Assembly: GCA_032718475.1 (NCBI GenBank)
Contig: JAUCBJ010007285.1
Coordinates: 1 to 64,000 of the forward strand
DNA length: 64,000 bases
Source of the DNA: Nemertoderma westbladi
Taxonomy: Eukaryota; Xenacoelomorpha; Nemertodermatida; Nemertodermatidae
Direction of reading: 5' to 3'
Shown: positions 56,379-64,000 of the stretch, piece after piece
Position numbering within the stretch: position 1 is the first letter of the stretch
Layout of the letters: every line of letters starts with the position of its first letter
Program-made: the position numbers and the translations under genes
The notes under the pieces: generated by a model
What the model saw: the letters and a program-made list of their open reading frames with translations, nothing else
Database searches by the model: none
What the model was told of the DNA's origin: nothing

Positions 56379-57485
56379 TCAGACACTAATAAAGACAGTT
56401 TTTGAGGCGGGTCGAATAATGTTTGACCATAGTTTTGCCCCAATGGTATCCTTTCTTAAATTCCCCATTAAGGTATCTATCAGACTCCACGGTGTGCCAC
56501 CAACCTCCTCCCCGCAATTCAGCCAATGATAAGGTTGTATTATTACAATGTTATCGCGTTTGCAGTAAAGATCTTTACCTATAAGTTGATAATGTATCTT
56601 TACCAGGCTACTCGTCACATTGTTATTGGCACATGGGAAGGTATCCAATGATATTGGGGTGGTATCTGGGGAGGTGTTCAATGGTATCGGTGTGGTATCT
56701 GGGGAGGTGCCCAATGATATCGGTGTGGTATCTGGGGAGGTGCCCAATGATATCGGTGTGGTATCTGGGGAGGTGCCCAATGGTATCTGAGTGGTAACTG
56801 GGGAGGTGCCCAATGATATCGGAGTGGTATCTGGGGAGGTGCCCAATGATATCGGTGTGGTATCTGGGGAGGTGTCCAACGATATCGCTGTGGTATCTGG
56901 GGAGGTGCCCAATGGTATCGGAGTGGTATCTGGGGAGGTGTCCAATGATATCGGAGTGGTATCTGGGGAGGTGCCCAATGATATCGGTGTGGTATCTGGG
57001 GAGGTGTCCAACGATATCGGTGTGGTATCTGGGGAGGTGCCCAATGATATCGGAGTGGTATCTGGGGAGGTGTCCAACGATATCGCTGTGGTATCTGGGG
57101 AGGTGCCCAATGGTATCGGAGTGGTATCTGGGGAGGTGCCCAATGATATCGGTGTGGTATTTAGAGTGGTGTTCAATGATACCTGAGTTGTATTTAGGGG
57201 TACTACTGTGGTAGATATTGTTGCTGAGACTTCACGAACTATCCAAATAATCAAAGATATCACACCAGTTGTCACCGCGACAAATAAGAAAAATGTAATA
57301 ATTACCAAAAATATTCTCCGGTTTCTTCGCCAAATATTCCCTATGAATCTTCTTTTAACACTTTTAACGTCTTGAGTCATTTTCCTATCTTTAAAACTTT
57401 TCTTATCTTTAATATAATTTACTTCATTTTTAAAATTCCTTTTGAACATTGAGGGTCTCCATTTGGGTGGCTTATTCCATGCCAT
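56379..57485 (-). CDS. Mucin-like single-pass membrane protein with 11-aa tandem repeats
   Basis: 368 codons from the ATG at 57485. A basic N-terminus of about 57 residues precedes one strongly hydrophobic segment (about 58-83, IFLVIITFFLFVAVTTGVIS), with no cleavable signal, so type II topology is likely. A Thr/Ser/Pro stalk follows, made of about 16 units of LGTSPDTTPIS (33 bp each, 56640-57180), likely heavily O-glycosylated. A C-terminal domain of about 85 residues has several Cys (ANNNVTSSLVKIHY, GKDLYCKRDN). The frame is open upstream for about 15 codons to an in-frame TAA (57533-57531), beyond which it continues to an ATG at 57617. So the present start may be secondary to a nonsense mutation. 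Not recognised; could be host gene or pseudogene. Confidence 0.5.
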   Translation of the reverse strand: MAWNKPPKWRPSMFKRNFKNEVNYIKDKKSFKDRKMTQDVKSVKRRFIGNIWRRNRRIFLVIITFFLFVAVTTGVISLIIWIVREVSATISTTVVPLNTTQVSLNTTLNTTPISLGTSPDTTPIPLGTSPDTTAISLDTSPDTTPISLGTSPDTTPISLDTSPDTTPISLGTSPDTTPISLDTSPDTTPIPLGTSPDTTAISLDTSPDTTPISLGTSPDTTPISLGTSPVTTQIPLGTSPDTTPISLGTSPDTTPISLGTSPDTTPIPLNTSPDTTPISLDTFPCANNNVTSSLVKIHYQLIGKDLYCKRDNIVIIQPYHWLNCGEEVGGTPWSLIDTLMGNLRKDTIGAKLWSNIIRPASKTVFISV

Positions 57486-57533
57486 GTCGAGGGCATGAAA
57501 TCTGTTGACTTTGGTACCAGGTTTGGGTATTTA

Positions 57534-57617
57534 CGGAGGACAATTGTGTTCATTACATTTATGCATCTCAAAAAAGACTTCATTACTACTAACGCTAGAT
57601 GCTCTATCCGTTTCCAT
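57534..57617 (-). pseudogene. Possible lost N-terminal extension of the mucin-like ORF
   Basis: 28 codons from an ATG at 57617, in the same frame as 57485, ending at TAA 57533-57531. Polar, Ser/Glu-rich with a Cys pair (HKCNEHNC). Plausible cytosolic start of the same protein before a nonsense change; a short upstream ORF is the alternative. Confidence 0.3.
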
Positions 57618-58344
57618 CACAATTAAATATGGTAACGTATAAATAAAGTTTAAGTGTCCTGGTATATGATTGCTATTACATTTAGACGCAATATTGTACT
57701 GTTTCAAATGTTTTGATAAGTGCTCAATCTTAAATGCAACTTTTGGAAAAGAATAGCATTAATAGTGTTTGTATTTTTCGCGCCAAGTGCTTTAAATTTG
57801 GTGCACAGCAAGCAAATTTAATTTATTGAAATTATCTTACAAATGTTATACTTGGTGTCACATAAATTTTGGTACGATTTTATTTTTTAATAATTCACTG
57901 AGAATTGAAGAAAAACACAATTTTGTATCATCTGAAAGCCAGTGCTAACTTAGATGTTGATATAAATGTATATTAATTTGGTATGTTTTTCTTAACTTTT
58001 TAAAAAAATAATAAGAGTGAAAAATAATAATATAATGACTTATAATAAAATAAGTCATTATATTTCATAATGGATAAATAGGATGTTTCTTTGTTATTTC
58101 TTAAGGCCGGTTTACACGTGGCAACTTTGTCAGCAACTTGTAGAGCAACTCAGGTTGCCGATCAAGGTATAAATTATATAAATATGAAATTATATTATAT
58201 TATATTCGATAAAATCTGTTTTTATTGAAGAATTCCATGGTTGTTTATTGTTTACCCACATTTGAATTGTATTTTATGCCATTTTTGACTCAGATACCTT
58301 TACGGTTGTTTTATAAAATTAATGAATACAGTACTGGTTTTATA
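57618..58344. other. AT-rich DNA, no gene seen
   Basis: Includes a palindromic TGACTTATAATAAAATAAGTCA near 58036-58057 (described by position). No other feature recognised. Confidence 0.5.
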
Positions 58345-60116
58345 CATACCGTATCGTATGCATGCACACTGCAGAATGGTTTAATACATACCGTATGCAT
58401 GCACACTGCAGAATGGTTTAATACATACCGTATGCATGCACACTACAGAATGGTTTAATACATACCGTATGCATGCACACTGCAGAATGGTTTAATACAT
58501 ACCGTATGCATGCACACTGCAGAATGGTTTAATACAGTACATACCGTATGCATGCACACTGCAGAATGGTTTAATACAGTACATACCGTATGCATGCACA
58601 CTGCAGAATGGTTTAATACAGTACATACCGTATGCATGCACACTGCAGAATGGTTTAATACAGTACATACCGTATGCATGCACACTGCAGAATGGTTTAA
58701 TACAGTACATACCGTATGCATGCACACTGCCGAATGGTTTAATACATACCGTATGCATGCACATATATGCACATGCACACTGCAGAATGGTTTAATACAT
58801 ACCGTATGCATGCACATATCACATATATGCACACTGCAGAATGGTTTAATACAGTACATACCGTATGCATGCACACTGTCGAATGGTTTAATACATACCG
58901 TATGCATGCACATATATGCACATGCACACTGCAGAATGGTTTAATACATACCTTTTGCTTGCACATATATGCACATGCACACTGCAGAATGGTTTAATAC
59001 ATACCTTATGCATGCACACTGCAGAATGGTTTAATACATACCGTATGCATGCACACTGCAGAATGGTCTAATACAGTACATACCGTATGCATGCACACAT
59101 GAGAATGGTTTAATATATACCGTATGCATGCACACTGCAGAATGGTTTAATACAGTACATACCGTATGTATGCACACTGCAGAATGGTTTAATACAGTAC
59201 ATACCGTATGCATGCACACTGCCGAATGGTTTAATACATACCGTATGCATGAACACTGCAGAATGGTTTAATTAATACATACTGTATGCATGCACCTATA
59301 TGCACACTACAGAATGGTTTAATACAGTACAAAACGTATGCATGCACACTGCAGAATGGTTTCATACATACCGTATGCATGCACACTGCATAATGGTTTA
59401 ATACATACTGTATGCATGCACCTATATGCACACTACAGAATGGTTTAATACAGTACAAAACGTATGCATGCACACTGCAGAATGGTTACATACATACCGT
59501 ATGCATGCACACTGCAGAATGGTGTAATACATACCGTATGCATGCACACTGCAGAATGGTTTAATACATACTGTATGCATGCACACTGCAGAATGGTTTA
59601 ATACATACCGTATGCATGCACATGGCAGAATGGTTTAATACATACTGTATGCATGCACACTGCAGAATGGTTTAATACATACCGTATGCATGCACACTGC
59701 AGAATGGTTTAATACATACCGTATGCATGCACACTGCAGAATGGTTTAATACATACCGTATTCATGCACATATAGGCACACTGCAGAATGGTTTAATACA
59801 TACCGTATGCATGCACACTGCAGAATGGTTTAATACATACCGTATGCATGCACATATATGCACACTGCAGAATGGTTTAATACATACCGTATGCATGCAC
59901 ACTGCAGAATGGTTTAATACATACCGTATGCATGCACACTACAGAATGGTTTAATACATACCGTATGCATGCACACTACAGAATGGTTTAATACATACCG
60001 TATGCATGCACACTGCAGAATGGTTTATAACAGTACATAACTTATGCATGCACACTGTAGAATGGTTTAATACATACCGTATGCATGCACACTGCAGAAT
60101 GGTTTAATACATACCG
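58345..60116. repeat. 37-bp minisatellite, about 45 copies
   Basis: Unit contains CATACCGTATGCATGCACAC followed by TGCAGAATGGTTTAATA. Main variants: 42-bp units with an extra CAGTA, and units with ACATATATGCACATGCAC insertions. All ORFs on both strands here are repeat shadows. Confidence 0.95.
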
Positions 60117-61104
60117 TAGAAACATCCCGTGTGTTTCTGCTATGTAACGGATTTTTGTTGATTGTAAATTTTAACTTTCTACTCTCGCACTGTAAATAAA
60201 TACACTGAAATACATTTACTGTGAACTGCCTAGTTTTTGCAATTTTGATATTTAAAACATTCTAGAACATATGTTAGATAATATGAAAAAATGTAAAGGA
60301 GGTTGAACGCATTCAGCACAAGTACCCAATGCAGAGACGGTATAATTTATTTTTGTAGGCCTATTCTATAAAATGGTAAGTAGGTAAGTATAATACGTAA
60401 CACTGCTATTCCCCTGTTGCCGTATGAACCAGTGATATCCGGTCTATCTGATATCCGGAAATTTTTTGTCAATTATTTCGAATCTGTAAAAGTTTTGTAA
60501 GTAAAAATGTGTTACGCAAATAAGGTAGCAAAATCTTGTTAGGTTAAAAAAGTGCAGGTGGCCTACTAACATGGAAATGGAAACATTCCAAACAAGTTGT
60601 GCTACAAATTATACATATAAATTTATCATTATAAATATATAAATATTGGTGGGAAAATATTGGGGCAGGTTTCGGGTTGCTGACTGTGATTCAAGAAAGA
60701 ATGGCACAATATTACGGTGTGTAACACGATGTTTAAAATACAAACGTTCTAGAATAAATATATATAATATTTGTAAGTCCAAGGTGATATTGATATTACG
60801 GTAATACCGTGATATTTAAAAATCACTTTAGTACAAATTTCTTGGGGAATGTTATATAACAAACTACACTACTGAGTTCTATAATTATAGTATTCTTTTA
60901 TCACAACTATATACGTCAGTGTTCATAAAATAGCACTTTATAGAGTTACGGGACGAGTGATGGCAGTATTTTAATAACAATTATTTATTCTTGCTACTTT
61001 TATCCCCCAACTTTTTTTACCTATCTCAGGGTCAGGTCATACAATCACAGGACATGGTCCTCTAACTGCGACCATTATTGCAATTATATAGTATTATGTG
61101 GTAT
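60117..61104. other. No gene recognised
   Basis: AT-rich. A GTAGGCCTATTCTAT word lies at 60355. No coding or RNA signature. Confidence 0.5.
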
Positions 61105-61165
61105 GTAGTTTACTATATTGCTTCCATAGTAGCTGCGTTTCAAATTACTGTACTCTTCAACTCTA

Positions 61166-61280
61166 GGGGCCGTATTATTTATTCTCACTTGCCACGCGCA
61201 GGTAGTCAGAATAGATACCACTAACTTAGCAATATAATTATGACTACCTGTTGTTAGTGATAGACTAAGAATACGGCCCC
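61166..61280. mobile_element. 115-bp MITE
   Basis: Termini GGGGCCGTATTATTTATTCT and, inverted, GGGGCCGTATTCTTAGTCTA; a second inverted pair GGTAGTCA/TGACTACC lies inside. Absent from the related repeat at 21531-21641, which shows the empty state (TTCAAATTCGGAATCTTCTGCC). A target duplication is not evident. Confidence 0.6.
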
Positions 61281-61695
61281 TGATGCTGCCTTACTCAATG
61301 TTAAATAATTTGGTTTTCTCGAAAATTTATTTCGTAACTATAGAGTAGATTAACTAAATAAACCAATATTGGATATTGAGTTCCGTTTTGGAGAACGCCA
61401 TGCAAGGGGGGTGGGGGGGGGGGGGGGGGGGGGGAACTGGTCGCAATAAAAATGTATCCCTCTCCAGGGGAAATTGGACGCAAATAACAGCTGATTACTT
61501 TCAAAAATAAAACTGTAACCTGTTCTATTGTGTTTAGTTTATTGTTTTGGTTGAAATAACGTGCCACCTTTAACCTGCGACTTTCCCTAAATTGAGGATT
61601 TAACATTGAGGCGGGATATTAATTCGCCAAGGCGGGTTTTGCGTCCAGTTTTCCCTCCTGTCTCTGCCATCCAGATACTACGGTTGCAATAATAT

Positions 61696-62055
61696 AATGG
61701 ATTTTGATCAAATGGATTTTGATTAAATGGATTTTGATCAAATGGATTTTGATCAAATGGATTTTGATCAAATGGATTTTGAGCAAATGGATTTTGATCA
61801 AATGGATTTTGATCAAATGGATTTTGATCAAATGGATTTTGATCAAATGGATTTTGATCAAATGGATTCTGATCAAATGGATTTTGATCAAATGGATTTT
61901 GATCAAATGGATTTTGATCAAATGGATTTTGATCAAATGGATTTTGATCAAATGGATTTTGATCAAATGGATTTTGATCAAATGGATTTTGATCAAATGG
62001 ATTTTGATCAAATGGATTTTGATCAAATGGATTTTGATCAAATGGATTTCGATCA
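61696..62055. repeat. 15-bp minisatellite, about 24 copies
   Basis: Unit GATTTTGATCAAATG with very few changes; it contains the palindrome TTTGATCAAA. Flanked by the single-copy context of the repeat family. Long ORFs in three frames are shadows. Confidence 0.95.
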
Positions 62056-62290
62056 AATTACTTCCAAAACTTTTCTACTTCGATGCTCTTTCATCACACG
62101 TAATAAAATTTAAAAAAGTCGACCAAATAAAATTTATTTTACAATTTCGCCGGGAAAAAAATTAAAATCAATGCAATCCAATGGGTTACTTTTTTTCCCT
62201 AGGGAAAGTACACCATTTTCTCCCGATTTTGGGGTATAATCGAGAGAAAATGTAACAATATAAGAATAAAATTATACTAATATATTCATG

Positions 62291-63074
62291 AACCAAGCAT
62301 AAATCAATTTTATACTTCAATTTTTGACGATTATAATTATAAAAATTGATATGATTGTTTGTGCATAATTACTTGACGGTGGCTGTTGAAAGTCATCTTC
62401 TCTAGAGAATCACACAAAATTGATGATGGCGGCACCTTGGGATCGCTGAATTAATCACCAAAATATTAATCACTTTCATAATTATAGAATCTCCATAACT
62501 TCTGCAGGTCCCCTCCTACCTAGTTATGTTCCAGTTCTGTGCAGCAAAATAATAATTATACTGTATATACCCATTATTTATTTTTATGATTTTTAATCAT
62601 TTTTTTCTGTGAGTTTTCCGTTTAGTATTTGGCGTCAGAGACATCATAAACAATTACCTAAGATTTCGCTTTATTTCATTTCTCGCGTTCAGTCAGACAA
62701 AATAAAGTGAGGGTAGATGTATTTCATAGTACTTCAGGTAGAAGTCCTTCACAACAAAACATAAAAAAAGGTAAAACACATTAAGGAGGGGGGGGGGGGG
62801 GGGGGTCCTTATTATAAAAGTCCTTATTTCAATGTCATAATTATGGGTGATAATTATGGGAGGTTGAGGAGCACAAATTTTTTTCAAAAATTAAATTTTC
62901 ACGACTCAGAAAAAAATAAGGTTTGAGCTTTTTGAAACTTAATATGTTACTTGATTCTTCATTATGCTTTATTTTTCAGAACTTAACGAAAGTGCCATCT
63001 CTGCGAATTAATATAACAGTGGTACGGTCTCATTTTGTGTCGCATTGCCAGTAGTAAATCAGGGGGGAGCCCTT
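62291..63074. other. No gene recognised; G tract
   Basis: AT-rich. G run at about 62787-62805. A short minus ORF through it is a shadow. Confidence 0.5.
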
Positions 63075-63705
63075 CTGACAGTAGCACCGTTGGTGCATTA
63101 TTAGGACAGTAGCTCCCCGGACAGTAGACCCCCGGACAGTAGCACCGTGGGTGCATTATTAGGACAGTAGCCCCCCGGACAGTAGCACCGTTGGTGCATT
63201 ATTAGGACAGTAGCTCCCCGAACAGTAGCAACGTGGGGGCATTATTAGGACAGTAGCCCCCCGGACAGTACCACCCCAGACAGTAGCCCCCTGGACAGTA
63301 GCACCGTGGGGGCATTATTAGGACAGTAGCCCCCCAGACAGTAGATCTCCGGACAGTAGCACTGTGGGGGCATTATTAGGACAGTAGCCCCCCGGACAGT
63401 AGCACCGTGGGTACATTATTATGACAGTAGCTCCCCGGACAGTAGACCCCCAGACAGTAGCACCGTGGGTGCATTATTAGGGCAGTAGCTCCCCGGACAG
63501 TAGATCTCCGGACAGTAGCACCGTGGGTGCATTATTAGGACAGTAGCCCCCCGGACAGTAGATCCCCGGACAGTAGCACCGTGGGTGCATTATTAGGACA
63601 GTAGCCCCCCGGAAAGTTGCACCGTGGGTGCATTATTAGGGCAGTAGCCCCCCGGACAGTAGATCCCCTGACAGTAGCACCGTGGGTGCATTATTAGGAC
63701 GGTAG
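63075..63705. repeat. C-rich minisatellite, complementary family of 34812-35724
   Basis: Short unit GGACAGTAGCCCCCC (reverse complement of the 34.8-kb unit), nested in larger units ending ACCGTGGGTGCATTATTAGG, about 13 higher-order copies. Confidence 0.9.
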
Positions 63706-64000
63706 CTGATGGCGAATCCAACGTGTTGCTAATAATGATAACCAAACAGCAAACTCTAAACAAAACAAATCTACTACAGTATTGGACTCTTGAACCGGTG
63801 AGGCAGAAAACAGTCTACGAACGGACAAAACTTAGATGAAACAAAATCCCGCGCAGCGACCTAACTAATGGTGCTGACTGGCTGACGGACTAAAAGCGCT
63901 CGTATACTTTGCAGCGGTGTGATTTATATGGGGTGGGGTTGCTAGCTAAATGTCTACTAGCGGGCGAAATGCGGCTTGGACTAACAAAATAATGAGGTGT
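63706..64000. other. No gene recognised
   Basis: Unique-looking sequence at the window end; nothing supported. Confidence 0.5.

Larger units (their letters stand above)
61105..62290. repeat. Older dispersed repeat, copy C, with internal insertions and expansion
   Basis: Longest copy of the family at 21531/34255/45125. It contains a short TIR element (61166-61280), a G tract (about 61403-61434) and an expanded 15-bp array (61696-62055). Confidence 0.7.

Noticed and set aside
56791-57214. Plus-strand ORFs opposite the mucin-like gene
   Set aside because: Shadows of the 33-bp coding repeat; the minus frame alone has a membrane anchor and non-repetitive ends.
58345-60116. CRISPR-like array
   Set aside because: Repeat units are contiguous with no unique spacers, and the genome is eukaryotic; it is a minisatellite.
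61619-62165. Repetitive ORFs (MDFDQ and IHLIK types) over 128-153 codons
   Set aside because: A 15-bp unit without stops is open in several frames on both strands; no start, promoter or family support.

Overview
The window looks like a gene-poor, repeat-dense stretch of an animal genome, probably a marine invertebrate. I infer this from BEL/Pao and Ty3/gypsy retrotransposons, endonuclease-bearing LINEs, a Penelope-like or foldback insert, a two-exon K2P potassium channel with an intron in its first selectivity filter, a thioester-protein (A2M/TEP/CD109) relic, and the frequent word GTAGGCCTAC. Species cannot be named from sequence alone; an echinoderm-like deuterostome is only a guess.

Layout. 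1-2710: reverse-oriented, window-truncated copy of a BEL/Pao element. 3240-9075: LINE debris, with one long endonuclease/RT copy split by a 2.25-kb TIR DNA transposon. 10243-13424 (minus): a THIK-type (KCNK12/13) two-pore potassium channel, the only clearly intact host gene. 15624-20018 (minus): a decayed Ty3/gypsy element with one recognisable LTR and PBS. 21642-34060: a complete, very young 12.4-kb BEL/Pao element with 1900/1901-bp LTRs and a perfect 5-bp target duplication. 34.8-35.7 kb: a G-rich minisatellite. 36002-50055 (plus): a TEP/A2M relic, apparently without family-typical introns and with frameshifts, broken by about 9.9 kb of repeats, two LINE fragments and a gypsy element. 50060-55511 (minus): that gypsy element. 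56379-57485 (minus): a mucin-like single-pass membrane protein ORF. 58.3-64 kb: minisatellites.

The strongest candidate for something undescribed is the young BEL element. Its first ORF keeps gag and protease, loses RT, RNase H and the integrase core in frame, and ends with the integrase C-terminal tail. Downstream of pol it carries about 2.6 kb of extra coding capacity: an RNase D/WRN-like 3'-5' exonuclease-fold domain followed by zinc knuckles, preceded by a TATA-like box. A 26-32-nt word recurs 13 times in the window, in the LTRs and inside both ORFs in different reading frames. Each LTR also carries eight copies of a palindrome, most with a UUCG loop, and the leader carries 42-bp palindromic repeats where a tRNA primer site would be expected. 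Two copies of the family differ by exactly one 304-bp LTR unit and two 42-bp leader units.

All calls were made by eye; no database search was run. Several frameshifts lie at homopolymers and could be assembly errors.
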